Origin: Poritiphilus sp965212595 | Lineage (GTDB): Bacteria > Bacteroidota > Bacteroidia > Flavobacteriales > Flavobacteriaceae | Reading direction: 5' to 3' | NCBI GenBank assembly: GCA_965212595.1 | Contig: CBDBVE010000009.1 | Span: forward strand, 62,001-126,000 | Length of the DNA: 64,000 bases | Shown: positions 17,192 to 26,665 of the stretch, piece after piece | Layout: every line of letters begins with the position of its first letter | Position numbering within the stretch: the stretch's first letter is position 1 | Translations under genes and position numbers: made by a program | The notes under the pieces: model-generated | Told to the model about the DNA's origin: nothing | Database searches by the model: none | The model's input: the letters and a program-made list of their open reading frames with translations, nothing else

Positions 17192-18400
17192 ATGGTATTT
17201 ACAAATCAGCAATTAAAGAATATGGCATACCGTTCTGTCAATCTCGGAATTATGCCTAGAGAAGATTACATTTTGGATGAAAAAAAGATCCTCAATGGTT
17301 ATAAATCCAAGAAATACAACCTCAACGAGAAAATTGGAGAACTCGGAGAATCGCTTGCCGAAAACATAAGAAAGATGGAAATTATTAAAGGGAAACTCTC
17401 CAGGGAAGTAGCCAGCAAAGCCAGAGAAAGCATTTTGGGTATTGAAGAGGAGATCCTTGCGCTAAAAAGGACCATTGAAGTTCAGAAGACCGAGATTAAA
17501 AACCACATCAGGAGGTGTCATTTAAATGGAGACACCCTTGAATGCCCTTTAAACATAGATGAAATTAACGGCATTGAAGATTTTGAGCCAAAACAAGAAA
17601 AACCCAAACCCGAAATAAAGCAGGGACCAAAACGGATACCGTTTTGGGTGTTGTATCTGGTGGAGGTACTCTTTATTTTCGGGGAAGGGATCTTGTTTTA
17701 TAACATTCTCACGGAAACTCATGACCTCCCGGTGATAATTTTGCGGAGTGTATTCTTCATTCCTATCGTCTTTGCGGCAAGCTTTCTCACCTCACGAAGG
17801 ATCTCCCTTAGGTGGGTATGGCTCCCAATTTTACTTATTGTTGGCGTTTATGCCATCCTCGGTTTTACCGTTGTTGAATGGTTTTTAGAGTCTCAGGCGC
17901 TAGACCCTGCCCTCACCTTTTCGGCCTTTCTCATTAAAAACGGCTTTCTCATTCTGGGTGCTGTCATGATGGTTACACTTGCCCTCTTTCTTACGAACGC
18001 CGTAAAAAGTATCTACAACCACAAGGATAGAAAATCGAAAAAGAAAATAAAAGAATCCCCTGTTTCTGAGCCTCGAGAAAAGTTACCTCAACAGGCAGAT
18101 TTAGAGCTAAAACTGCTTGAGTTAAAGGGATCTTATAAGAGGCTCAGAAAATTGGAAAACGATCTAACTAGCTCCCAAGCGGCCGGTAAAGGTGAATTTC
18201 AACGAATCCTCGGTGATGTTTCTGTTCTGGAGAACAAAACCGGGGATTTATCGGCCCAAATTGGAGCTTTTGAAAAAGAACTCGACGACCTGGAAATCCA
18301 TTCCATGGAAGAACTCGGGAAGTATAGAGAGCATTTCGAAAATTACAACAATGGAAGTCCGTCAATACCCTGGAAAGTATTCGACTTCAATCACATTTGA
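17192..18400 (+). CDS. Unknown membrane protein: coiled coil - four TM helices - coiled coil
   Basis: 402 aa. Residues about 40-125 are a charged heptad-like coiled coil, with a CHLNGDTLECPL segment around 110. Four hydrophobic helices lie at about 150-175, 180-202, 207-228 and 243-268. A basic stretch (KDRKSKKKIK) follows, then a second coiled coil about 300-390. No enzymatic motif is visible. The layout suggests a scaffold with cytoplasmic coiled-coil arms. It lies 6 bp before the VWA-like lipoprotein gene in an operon that ends with a class A PBP, so a role in cell-envelope organisation is inferred. Family not recognised. Confidence 0.75.
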   Translation: MVFTNQQLKNMAYRSVNLGIMPREDYILDEKKILNGYKSKKYNLNEKIGELGESLAENIRKMEIIKGKLSREVASKARESILGIEEEILALKRTIEVQKTEIKNHIRRCHLNGDTLECPLNIDEINGIEDFEPKQEKPKPEIKQGPKRIPFWVLYLVEVLFIFGEGILFYNILTETHDLPVIILRSVFFIPIVFAASFLTSRRISLRWVWLPILLIVGVYAILGFTVVEWFLESQALDPALTFSAFLIKNGFLILGAVMMVTLALFLTNAVKSIYNHKDRKSKKKIKESPVSEPREKLPQQADLELKLLELKGSYKRLRKLENDLTSSQAAGKGEFQRILGDVSVLENKTGDLSAQIGAFEKELDDLEIHSMEELGKYREHFENYNNGSPSIPWKVFDFNHI

Positions 18401-18406
18401 GAACTT

Positions 18407-19138
18407 ATGAAAAAGACAATCATCATAGTGCTTCTAGTATGTGCCGCAATGCTTCCTATAGGATGTAATACGGAATGTGAAAGCATGACTACCCGAAATA
18501 TCACCATTCTTGTCGATGCTACAGACTCTTTGCTTATAGATAGAGCCAAGTACGAGCTAAGAACGGAAAACTTTGAGCAGCTGATCAATAAAAAAATCGG
18601 GTTGCCAGAAAATCCGAGTTGTTTTACAGTGAATTACGATTTTGGATTTATTTCTACACATAGTTATTACAATCCGGTATCTACACAACTCTCTCAAACG
18701 CAATGGGGACAGGCAAGAAACAAACTCGTTATTGGCTGGCGTGGATTTTACGATGCCCATGAAGAAAACCTCAAAAGCCTGGATTCTTTAGGGAATATGG
18801 AAAACACCTCCTTATTCCCAACGCTGATGAAAGCCATTAAAAAAACAGAGGGAACCATCATTGTGGTCAGTGATCTTATTGAAAATAATCCGGCGGTGAA
18901 CTTTTATAAAAACCCCCCAACTACTCCTGAACAAATGGAAAAAGCCTATCAAAAAATGGTGGGGTACTACCTGCCAGAAGCGATTGGTAGAAATTCAAAA
19001 AGAGAGGTATTGTTTATAGTAATGTCAGAGCCAAAGAATTCGGGAGTGGTACATAAAGCCCGCGCGTTTTGGCGCTATGCCCTGGAGGAAAACATGGGGC
19101 TCAATGTTACGTTCGCCGATGGAATCTCAACCCTATAA
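18407..19138 (+). CDS. VWA-like lipoprotein of unknown function
   Basis: 243 aa. Signal peptide with a lipobox PIGC (Cys about 20). After it, NITILVDATDS resembles the first MIDAS strand of von Willebrand A domains (DxTxS variant), and TIIVVSDLIEN resembles the later strand with the metal-binding Asp. The fold is therefore probably VWA-like in the periplasm, with a possible divalent metal site; this rests on motif similarity only. The gene is 6 bp downstream of the coiled-coil membrane protein and 3 bp upstream of the polytopic protein. It is likely a protein-protein interaction component of the same envelope complex. Confidence 0.7.
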   Translation: MKKTIIIVLLVCAAMLPIGCNTECESMTTRNITILVDATDSLLIDRAKYELRTENFEQLINKKIGLPENPSCFTVNYDFGFISTHSYYNPVSTQLSQTQWGQARNKLVIGWRGFYDAHEENLKSLDSLGNMENTSLFPTLMKAIKKTEGTIIVVSDLIENNPAVNFYKNPPTTPEQMEKAYQKMVGYYLPEAIGRNSKREVLFIVMSEPKNSGVVHKARAFWRYALEENMGLNVTFADGISTL

Positions 19139-19141
19139 GAA

Positions 19142-20023
19142 ATGCCAGCTGCCGTAGTTTATCTTTTGCTTACCATTTTGGCTCTGCTGGGCTGTGTATT
19201 GTTCTATATCCCAAGAAAAAACTGGTTTAATCTTAAAGTGGCCCGCGAAGAGGGCTGGGGAACGCTGGTTGTTCTTCTAATTGGTATGGGAACAAGCCTA
19301 CTTTGTTTTCTCTTTAGTAAGTTATTTTTCTCCGCGCTTTGCCTTAGTATTTCATCAAGCATTATTGAGTACAATATCCTGATCAACAATGTGTACTGGT
19401 ACGGTTCGGACCTACTATCTCCCTTAAGAAACCTCAAATACCCTTTTTCCTATTTTGGACTACATACTGTTTCGTACTTCTCCGGACTTTATGCTGTACT
19501 CTTTTGTCTGAGTAAACTAAATATCACCTCAAACTATAATCTTGCGCATGACAGGCTTAAACTACAATTTATGTGTCTGGGCCTGTTTATGTTCTTTGAG
19601 TCTTTAATGTATTTGTCTTATCCCTTTCAGACATTTGCCAGCGGATGGCGAATTTTCCATAATTTTTTCGCCATCTTTCTGGCAAGATTGCATTTTACGG
19701 CATGTCTATTTATAGCTGCATGGCTGTATTTTCATTATCCCTGGGTAAAAATAGCTCTGAAATCAGGAGCACTTTCCTTGCGTTCTCAAAAGCTCGATAG
19801 CGTGTTTGAGTCTGCAAGAAACACCGTGATTTTCTTCATTATTCTAGGAATGCTCTTTTTGCTTCCTGCTTTTATAAGAATGTATTCGTCATCTAACTTC
19901 GGCCTCTTCTTCTCCCTGGTATTTAATGGAGGGCTGCTGTTTGTTTTTTGGCGATGGGTTACACCGGCTATTTATCAGCTCATCCGGTTTATTACAGATT
20001 TCGAAAAACGAAAAACAGCATGA
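19142..20023 (+). CDS. Polytopic membrane protein of unknown function
   Basis: 293 aa with about seven hydrophobic helices (starting at residue 4, then near 40-75, 115-130, 145-160, 170-200, 225-245 and 255-275). I do not recognise a family and see no catalytic motif. It starts 3 bp after the VWA-like lipoprotein gene, and its TGA stop overlaps the ATG of the PBP gene as ATGA. Translational coupling with the PBP is therefore likely. Co-conservation with the PBP would be the key clue to its function. Confidence 0.75.
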   Translation: MPAAVVYLLLTILALLGCVLFYIPRKNWFNLKVAREEGWGTLVVLLIGMGTSLLCFLFSKLFFSALCLSISSSIIEYNILINNVYWYGSDLLSPLRNLKYPFSYFGLHTVSYFSGLYAVLFCLSKLNITSNYNLAHDRLKLQFMCLGLFMFFESLMYLSYPFQTFASGWRIFHNFFAIFLARLHFTACLFIAAWLYFHYPWVKIALKSGALSLRSQKLDSVFESARNTVIFFIILGMLFLLPAFIRMYSSSNFGLFFSLVFNGGLLFVFWRWVTPAIYQLIRFITDFEKRKTA

Positions 20024-21936
20024 ACGACTGGGTTAAAGCGATTACAACGATAGCCGGTGTTTTTTTTGCACTGGTCCTCTTCCATATTATATGGCCTTCA
20101 AAGATGAAACTGGAGCCTAATGCGCACTTCATTTCATCTGTTAGGGATGAAGACCATAATGTACTGGCCGTTTTTGGCGAGAAAACGATTCTTAACAACC
20201 ACCTTACCGAGGAGCAGCTTACTAAGCTTAGCGAAAAGGGGGAACTAAATAAATTTCCCATCATTCCAGTGATGTCTTATGATGAGCTTCCGGAAAACTA
20301 TGTGTATTTCTTGACTAAAGTAGAAAACAAGAATTTTTTCAATTTTGGGAAAGATAATGTCTTTGGTCTTTCTCTTTCAGGGATCGCAAGATTGTTTAAG
20401 GGAAAAGCAGATGGGGGCTCTAACATCCCCCAACAGTTATTAAAAAATGCCATACATAAAAAAGATGGCCTGGGCACGATCTACCTTTCGCGGAAATACG
20501 GTGAGCAATTGGCTGCCTTTCAAATGATGAAATCGGCAAGCCCTGAGGACATCTTAATGGCCTATACGAACTATTCCGGAAATTTTTGGTATGAGCGCGA
20601 CTTCTCCGGACTAATCCTGGCCTCCTATTCTATTTTTAATCTGCCGCCTCACAGATTGAATGATCTTGAGATGCTGCTCACAGTAAAAACACTGAAAGGG
20701 GCTCAGGAACTCAGAGAACTTTGCGATAATAGGTTTGCAAACCATGAGTTGATCAAAATGCAAATGCTCGATTATTTTAAATTGATTGCTGATAAGTCTG
20801 AAGAAGACCAGGAAAGGTTGGCCGCAATGCGAAAAATGACGTTGCGTTTTTCAAAAAAGAACGATCTGAGAAGGACAACAGCGTTCACCAATTTTTTGGG
20901 CCAAAATAGGGGAAGGGCTTCTAAGCGTTTTGCGGCCCAATATGTCTCTTCGATAAAGTGGCAAAATCAAGAAAGACTTCAAGAGGCGGTAACGCGATTC
21001 AGCAAAAGATTTCGTTCGCGTTTAGCCGTCAAAGGCTTTGATCTTGAAGTTTCCCTGGTTGCTATAGATATTGAAAGTGGCCAGATAGAGGCGACTCTAG
21101 GCAATAGAAGGAACAGCGGGGCAATGGCAAATTTTACGGATTATGGAAACGGGTTCCAATGTGGTTCTGTTTTAAAGCCGTTGGTCTTTTTAGAACTGTT
21201 TGAAAACTATGGTTTTGATGCGGACAGCAAGTTGTTTAATGGAGACTTGGAGGAGTATAAATACAATCCCAGCAACGTAAGCAAAAAACTTTTAAACAAG
21301 GAGGTTTTGATAAGGGAGGTATTAAAATACTCGCTCAATAAGGCGGCTGTAAATTACAGAGTTAATGCAAATCCTTTAGAGGTAGCCAGACATGTAGAAA
21401 GTGCACTTTCCAAAATGAGCATTACCCCTAACCCTTCCTATAGTCTTGGAGAGTCCTATATTTTGGGCACTAAAACAATGACTCCGCTAGAGGTGGCGCA
21501 GGCATATCAAATGATTTTCAATAAGGGGGTGGCTGTTCCCCTGAGCCCCTGGAAATATATTATCAGCTCTCATCAGCAGGACACCATTTTTGATCAGCGC
21601 TCAAAAAAACACAAAAAAGTATATTCTGCTGAAAAAACTGACGAAATAAAAGAGCTGTTGCCGGGAGCTTTCGAAACTGGAGGCACCTGCCACCGGCTGC
21701 TTCAATTTTTACCCAAAGACCGTCAGTATTATGGCAAGACAGGAACTACCGGTAAGGCCAAGGATGGCTGGACGGTACTTAGCGATGGAAAAAAGCTAAT
21801 TGTAGTTTGGGCAGGTTATGTTAAAAATGAGAATGGCCTATTGACTACAAAGGATGCTCCGCCAATTCCCGCCAAATCAGGGGCGGGCTCGGCCGGAATT
21901 CTGGCTGCAATGGCCTATTCTAAATTGTATAATTAG
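20020..21936 (+). CDS. Divergent class A penicillin-binding protein (GT51 plus transpeptidase)
   Basis: 638 aa. I place the start at the ATG of the ATGA overlap at 20020, which puts a membrane anchor (ITTIAGVFFALVLFHII) near the N-terminus. The GT51 domain (about 85-260) has the first catalytic Glu (E102, ENKNFF) but reads EN instead of ED. Motif 2 reads GGSNIPQQLLKN instead of GGSTITQQ. Motif 3 RKYGE keeps the second catalytic Glu, and ILMAYTN stands for ILExYLN. The transpeptidase domain has S383-x-x-K (GSVLKPL), S438-L-N and K573-T-G-T. Both activities look possible, so it could polymerise and cross-link peptidoglycan. It is smaller and more divergent than housekeeping PBP1A and is embedded in an unusual operon. 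Confidence 0.85.
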   Translation: MNDWVKAITTIAGVFFALVLFHIIWPSKMKLEPNAHFISSVRDEDHNVLAVFGEKTILNNHLTEEQLTKLSEKGELNKFPIIPVMSYDELPENYVYFLTKVENKNFFNFGKDNVFGLSLSGIARLFKGKADGGSNIPQQLLKNAIHKKDGLGTIYLSRKYGEQLAAFQMMKSASPEDILMAYTNYSGNFWYERDFSGLILASYSIFNLPPHRLNDLEMLLTVKTLKGAQELRELCDNRFANHELIKMQMLDYFKLIADKSEEDQERLAAMRKMTLRFSKKNDLRRTTAFTNFLGQNRGRASKRFAAQYVSSIKWQNQERLQEAVTRFSKRFRSRLAVKGFDLEVSLVAIDIESGQIEATLGNRRNSGAMANFTDYGNGFQCGSVLKPLVFLELFENYGFDADSKLFNGDLEEYKYNPSNVSKKLLNKEVLIREVLKYSLNKAAVNYRVNANPLEVARHVESALSKMSITPNPSYSLGESYILGTKTMTPLEVAQAYQMIFNKGVAVPLSPWKYIISSHQQDTIFDQRSKKHKKVYSAEKTDEIKELLPGAFETGGTCHRLLQFLPKDRQYYGKTGTTGKAKDGWTVLSDGKKLIVVWAGYVKNENGLLTTKDAPPIPAKSGAGSAGILAAMAYSKLYN

Positions 21937-22209
21937 TTTTTTTTCGCTAGTTTTAAACTATTGATTTGTAACTATTTGATAATTCTGAATTTATTCGAAA
22001 TTAAAATTACTTGCTACCAGATTACGGCTTGTTAAGCAGGACATAAGAGCAATATACCACAGTATATTTTTTCTTTCCTTATTCGCAACTTGATACTTAT
22101 GCCCTAGAGCGCCAACCAAAGTGCTTTTTCCTTCTTACCTCAACCAAACGACGAATCTTGTGTAGGTCAATAGGTTTGCAAGTAGATTTTTTTTGGATGA
22201 TAAAATGCA

Positions 22210-22635
22210 ATGAAGGTGACGGATGATTTATATAATAAAGAGATGCTTTTAAGCGGGGTTGAGATACAGGCTAATGGTCCTGATGAGCACATTGGGGCTG
22301 AGGAAGAACAGGCATTTTACAGGAAACTTCAAGCGTATTTGCTGTTGCTTTATCAGTCGTACTTAAAGAATGAGGCAACGCTCGAGCCCGATATTAGAAT
22401 GGCAATCTGGAGGATGCTAAGGTTTGACCAGGAGTTTTTGGCAAAAATCCAAATGGCGCAACAATTTTATCTAAGTGCTGACAATGTGAAGCTGGATGAT
22501 GATTGGGATGAGGTAAAAGAGCGACTTTTTCCGTATAAGAGCAACGAAATAGAGGAGGCCGTTGGTATTAAAACTGAAAAGCTTATTGCAGGCTACAAAG
22601 AAGTAGTCTCCGAACTATTACAATCACAATACTAA
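22210..22635 (+). CDS. Hypothetical protein
   Basis: 141 aa, acidic and helix-rich, with no signal peptide or membrane segment. I do not recognise the family. A -7-like TAGGTTTG lies at 22171-22178, 31 bp before the ATG, which supports a separate transcript from the PBP operon. It converges with the next gene, and the two coding ends overlap by 12 bp. Confidence 0.6.
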   Translation: MKVTDDLYNKEMLLSGVEIQANGPDEHIGAEEEQAFYRKLQAYLLLLYQSYLKNEATLEPDIRMAIWRMLRFDQEFLAKIQMAQQFYLSADNVKLDDDWDEVKERLFPYKSNEIEEAVGIKTEKLIAGYKEVVSELLQSQY

Positions 22636-23352
22636 ACCTTTGACCTTGGTTTTTGACCCCAACAAATGCTTCTCGATGATTTTTGGATCAATTTTTCGAT
22701 TTACCGGCAACCTGTAGCAGTCTATAATTGCTGGAAGAAGGTTATTGGCAATTTTAGAGGCGATCTTTTTGCCTTGTCGACAAATCCATTTTCGCTTTGC
22801 TTCAAACTCTGCTTTTTCGGCTTCACTTAGGATTTCAAGAAATTTCAGACCGTGAATAAAACGCTTTCGTAGGTATTCCTTTCTAGTGGGTTCAAAACTA
22901 GAAAGCTCAATCCAATCTTTAACCCCCCGATTCATTTCCTGTAAAACAGTATTCTTGTGCTCTCCCCAAAGTTCTTCAAACACCCCCGGAGTAGATTGCA
23001 CTTCTTGAAGTATGGCTTCTTCGGTGGATATTGTATCACTACCTAAAAGCTTGATGTAGTCAATGCACAAGCTCTTAATAACCGGGTAATAATAGGTTGT
23101 AATAGAGGCAGTGCACCTTTCCAGAACCAATTTACCTTTTTGATATCGGTTGTATTCTTTTAGATAAAGGTCAGAGAAAATACTATGGGCATGTCCGCCC
23201 AAATTGCTTTTAATCCCAAGCCTTAGCAGCCAATGCTTAATCAAAGGCTCTAGCTCCTTATATAAGTGATGATGCTTTTTCGAATTCCCCGGATCTCGTA
23301 AATATTCAAATACAATATCCCAGGAAGTGTGGTATGTTGATTTGGCCCCCAT
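22624..23352 (-). CDS. Hypothetical protein, possibly sigma-70 region 2-like
   Basis: 242 aa, basic, soluble. The N-terminal half resembles an ECF sigma region 2 in layout: LYKELEPLIKHWLLRLGI, then a helix (SIFSDLYLKEYNRYQKG) at the place of the polymerase-binding helix, then ITTYYYPVIKSLCIDYIK, which parallels the WLYRIARNLAIDYLRK helix of sigma factors. No convincing region 4 HTH was recognised in the C-terminal half. The assignment is a guess from pattern. The gene stands alone; its 3' end overlaps the convergent hypothetical gene by 12 bp. Confidence 0.5.
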   Translation of the reverse strand: MGAKSTYHTSWDIVFEYLRDPGNSKKHHHLYKELEPLIKHWLLRLGIKSNLGGHAHSIFSDLYLKEYNRYQKGKLVLERCTASITTYYYPVIKSLCIDYIKLLGSDTISTEEAILQEVQSTPGVFEELWGEHKNTVLQEMNRGVKDWIELSSFEPTRKEYLRKRFIHGLKFLEILSEAEKAEFEAKRKWICRQGKKIASKIANNLLPAIIDCYRLPVNRKIDPKIIEKHLLGSKTKVKGLVL

Positions 23353-23608
23353 TAATCATGTGTTCTCTTTGACAAGCCCCCTAAACTTGCTTATCAAAGC
23401 AAATTTTAAAGCATATCGTTTTAGGTATAAAGATTTGTTAGGGGCTGCTTTACTATAACGTTTAATCCGGCAACTTATTTTGGAGGCATCACAAAAATGG
23501 GTAAAAAAATAAGGGAAATGACTATTGAGAAATAATACGATTTGGCACTCCAGGACGATCAGAACAGTTAGCTCTTTTATCGGTGCCCTATAAAGGGCCA
23601 AAATAGCG
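23353..23608. other. Intergenic region between divergent genes
   Basis: The stretch between the putative sigma-like gene (minus) and the PUL regulator (plus) is about 300 bp when the regulator starts at 23660. An 81-codon minus-strand frame exists at 23356-23601 but it has no recognisable features and sits over the promoter region. The right end carries a promoter-like element described separately. Confidence 0.5.
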
Positions 23609-23638
23609 TTGAGGTTTTGTTTTTGTACCTTAACTTTA
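23609..23638 (+). promoter_or_regulatory. Flavobacterial-type promoter for the PUL regulator
   Basis: TTG at 23609-23611, a 19-bp spacer, then TAACTTTA at 23631-23638. This matches the TTG-N19-TAnnTTTG promoter type of Bacteroidota except for the last base. It ends 21 bp before the chosen ATG at 23660, which favours that start over in-frame upstream codons. Confidence 0.5.
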
Positions 23639-23659
23639 CGTATTTGGCAAGTCGAGAAT

Positions 23660-26425
23660 ATGAAGCTTATGTGCGCTACCAGATTGCTGATTTTATTATT
23701 ATTTTTTTGCAGGGCTACGTTGACCGCACAAGACTTAGTACCTCCAATTCAAAACTACCGGGTGGTTGAATATCATGCAGCAAGCAAGAATTGGGGACTC
23801 TCTGCTAATATGGATGGCGAACTCTTTGCGGCAAATAATGGTGGGTTGTTGCACTTTAATGGGCAGGATTGGAAGCTTTACAAACTTCCAAATAAAACCA
23901 CGATCCGTTCCGTTCTTTGTGTGGGCAATAAGATTTATACAGGCTCATATGAAGAGTTTGGGTTTTGGCAAAAGAATGAGGTTGGTCTTTTTCAATACAC
24001 CTCGCTTACTCATTTGATTAAAAATCACGAATTCACGAGCGAGGAATTTTGGCAGATCTTGTCTTTTGATGGCGCCATTTGGTTTCGGTCTTTTTCAGGG
24101 GTTTATAGATTTCAGGATGATGAAATAAGTGTATTGAACCCCCCTTTTGTTGTTACTTCTATGGCGCTGCACGGAGACCGACTTCTGGCAGCTGGGGGCC
24201 ATCAGAGGCTTTACGCCCTTCAAGGAGAAAGCTTCGTACCTTTTGGAGAACACAGTTTGCTTGACGGCAAAGTAGTGGTAGCCATGAGTGCTTTTGGGAA
24301 GGATCTTTTGATCGGAACAAAATTACACGGCTGCTATGTTCTTAGGGATAACGAGTTAATACCTTTTAATACAACCATAAACGAAGAACTTCAAAAGCAT
24401 CAACTAAATCAGATACTGTTCTTAAAAGATGGTAGAATTGCCTTTGGAACTATCAAGAATGGTATCTATTTGTATGATCCGGGTCTGGACAACTTCCAAA
24501 GGTTGGGTAGGGAGGTTGGACTTCAAAACAACACTGTTCTTTCACTATTGCAATACGATGATCACCTCTGGGCAGGTCTTGATAACGGAATTGATAGGAT
24601 ACAGCTCAATCACCCACTTTCGTTCTATACAGATTATTCAGGCACATTGGGAGCAGTCTATGATCTTGCTTTCCACCAGGGTTCTCTATTTGTGGGAAGT
24701 AATACAGGAATCTATTACTTTGATAAGGGTCGACTCAAATTCGTGGAGGGGTCTCAGGGACATGTTTGGGATTTACAACTAGTGGGGAATACTCTGCTTT
24801 GCGGGCACAATACCGGAACCTTCAAGGTTGATATTGGAAATCTGGAGCAAGTGTCATCCATTTCCGGGGGGTATGCAATAGTAAAAATACCCGAACGCCC
24901 ATCAACTTTTCTACAAGGCACATATACAGGCATTGCCCGATACCGGGAGGAGAATGGCCAGTGGAGTGTAAAAGCAGTCTCAGGAATTTCATTTCCTGTT
25001 AAATACCTTTCTTTTGAGGACCGGCAGACCCTATGGGCAGCGCACCCATATAAAGGGCTGTATCGTTTAAAGCTAAACGAGAGCCAGGACAGTGTCTTGC
25101 ATATCCAGGAATTTAAGAACGAAGTTATTGCAAGCAATTATAACGTCAAACTCTTTAATGTCAAGAACCAGATTGTACTTTATAGTGAAGGTAACTGGTA
25201 CACCTACAATCCCATTTCGGGAGAAATAGAATCATTTACAGAACTTCAGGCCTATAATAATAAAGATCTGGTGCATTTTAGTGATCCGTATTTTTGGTTC
25301 ATAGATAATGAAGGAAATAAAGAAGTTATATGTACAGACCTCAAAGGCGATCACTTTGTGTTGGCAGATTCGCAACTCCAAAGACGGCTGTTACCAGAAT
25401 CTGAAAACATCATCAAACAAAACGACTCTATATATTATTTAACCCTGAGCGATGGGTTCGGCCGCCTAAACATGCGTCGCTTTAAAAATATCCTGAAACA
25501 GGTACCACTACCTTCCCCTAAACTAAATTCCTTTGAGGACAGCAATAGAAAATATGAGTTAAATGCCGGAAGGAGTTTTGAAATCCCCTTTAAATATTCC
25601 CGGGAGCTTAGCCTTAGAATTTCAACTCCGGGTCTGGCAAACCCAAAATATTTCTATGATCTGAAGGGAAAAATAAGTCAATCAGAACCCTTGAACGAAG
25701 GAGTAATCCGCTTTTACAATCTACCTTATGGAGATTATGAGCTTTCGGTTTTTACGGTAAATCCTGACAACGAGCAATCAGCCCCAAATATTATCCAATT
25801 TTACATCGCTCCGCCATGGTACTTATCGGAAGTAAGTGTCCTGATCTACTTGCTCATGGCAATTGGGACTTTCTTTTTGATTCGTTTGTACAACAAGCGC
25901 AAGCTTGAGCGTAAGCATGCCAAGCTAAAGCTGCATTTGCAGCGCGAGCAGGAAGAGCATATTGCCAGGTTAGAGAAAGACAAGCTGGAAAGAGAGGTTA
26001 AACTAAAACAAAACGAGCTCACAAACATCACCATGAATGTGGCTAAAAAGAACGAACTCATTCTTGAACTAAAGAACCTCCTTTTAATGAATAAAGAAAA
26101 GTTTGGAAATCAGCAGCGGTATCGTTTGTTCATGAAAAAGCTGAATAAATCTATTGATGATAAAGAAGACTGGAAGCGTTTTGAAGTAAACTTCAAGGAA
26201 TTACACAACGACTTCTTTGAAACCTTGTTAGTACGCTACCCCAAACTTACTCCTAAAGACCTTAGGCTTTGCGCTTATCTAAAAATGAATCTTTCTTCCA
26301 AGGAAATAGCACCACTCATGGGTATCACAACACGGGGGGTTGAAATTCATAGATATAGGCTGAGAAAGAAACTTAAGATAGATGGGTCACAGAATATTTC
26401 TAATTTTTTGATCACGCTTCGCTAA
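23660..26425 (+). CDS. Propeller / Y_Y_Y / TM / LuxR-type HTH transcriptional regulator (SusR-like)
   Basis: About 921 aa from the ATG at 23660, where a signal peptide begins (cleavage near LTAQ). Residues about 30-640 form a periplasmic propeller of two-component-regulator type (repeated WGLSANMDGELFAANNGG-like blades). A Y_Y_Y-type Ig domain (about 655-735) ends near YGDYELSVFTVNPDN, and one TM helix follows (about 745-765). A long coiled coil (about 770-840) leads to a C-terminal LuxR-type HTH (LTPKDLRLCAYL, then SSKEIAPLMGIT). There is no kinase domain. This architecture is a single-component membrane sensor that likely binds an oligosaccharide outside and activates the adjacent SusC operon. 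It is transcribed in the same direction and 240 bp upstream of susC. Confidence 0.9.
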   Translation: MKLMCATRLLILLLFFCRATLTAQDLVPPIQNYRVVEYHAASKNWGLSANMDGELFAANNGGLLHFNGQDWKLYKLPNKTTIRSVLCVGNKIYTGSYEEFGFWQKNEVGLFQYTSLTHLIKNHEFTSEEFWQILSFDGAIWFRSFSGVYRFQDDEISVLNPPFVVTSMALHGDRLLAAGGHQRLYALQGESFVPFGEHSLLDGKVVVAMSAFGKDLLIGTKLHGCYVLRDNELIPFNTTINEELQKHQLNQILFLKDGRIAFGTIKNGIYLYDPGLDNFQRLGREVGLQNNTVLSLLQYDDHLWAGLDNGIDRIQLNHPLSFYTDYSGTLGAVYDLAFHQGSLFVGSNTGIYYFDKGRLKFVEGSQGHVWDLQLVGNTLLCGHNTGTFKVDIGNLEQVSSISGGYAIVKIPERPSTFLQGTYTGIARYREENGQWSVKAVSGISFPVKYLSFEDRQTLWAAHPYKGLYRLKLNESQDSVLHIQEFKNEVIASNYNVKLFNVKNQIVLYSEGNWYTYNPISGEIESFTELQAYNNKDLVHFSDPYFWFIDNEGNKEVICTDLKGDHFVLADSQLQRRLLPESENIIKQNDSIYYLTLSDGFGRLNMRRFKNILKQVPLPSPKLNSFEDSNRKYELNAGRSFEIPFKYSRELSLRISTPGLANPKYFYDLKGKISQSEPLNEGVIRFYNLPYGDYELSVFTVNPDNEQSAPNIIQFYIAPPWYLSEVSVLIYLLMAIGTFFLIRLYNKRKLERKHAKLKLHLQREQEEHIARLEKDKLEREVKLKQNELTNITMNVAKKNELILELKNLLLMNKEKFGNQQRYRLFMKKLNKSIDDKEDWKRFEVNFKELHNDFFETLLVRYPKLTPKDLRLCAYLKMNLSSKEIAPLMGITTRGVEIHRYRLRKKLKIDGSQNISNFLITLR

Positions 26426-26665
26426 GTACTTTACTTACAAATCCTTCCGATCTTATTATTTATAATATAAACCCCACATACATCATTACTACATCAAAGT
26501 GTTAAATTTTTGGCACTTCTCAGGCGGAATACTACAGCAAATAACGAGAAAAAAGGGGTTTTCAGGGACCTAGGAACTGATGTAGTTTTTATGTACTTCT
26601 TTCTCAAAGCTACGCAGATGCCTTTTAATACTTTAGCAATAATCTAACTCAATTTTTGAAGAATT

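Noticed and set aside
21937..22209. Possible terminator or RNA in the gap after the PBP gene
   Set aside because: There is only an AT-rich near-palindrome without a GC-rich stem or T tract, and no conserved RNA was recognised.
23356..23601. 81-codon minus-strand frame upstream of the PUL regulator
   Set aside because: It has no domain or signal, and it lies over the probable promoter region between two divergent genes.
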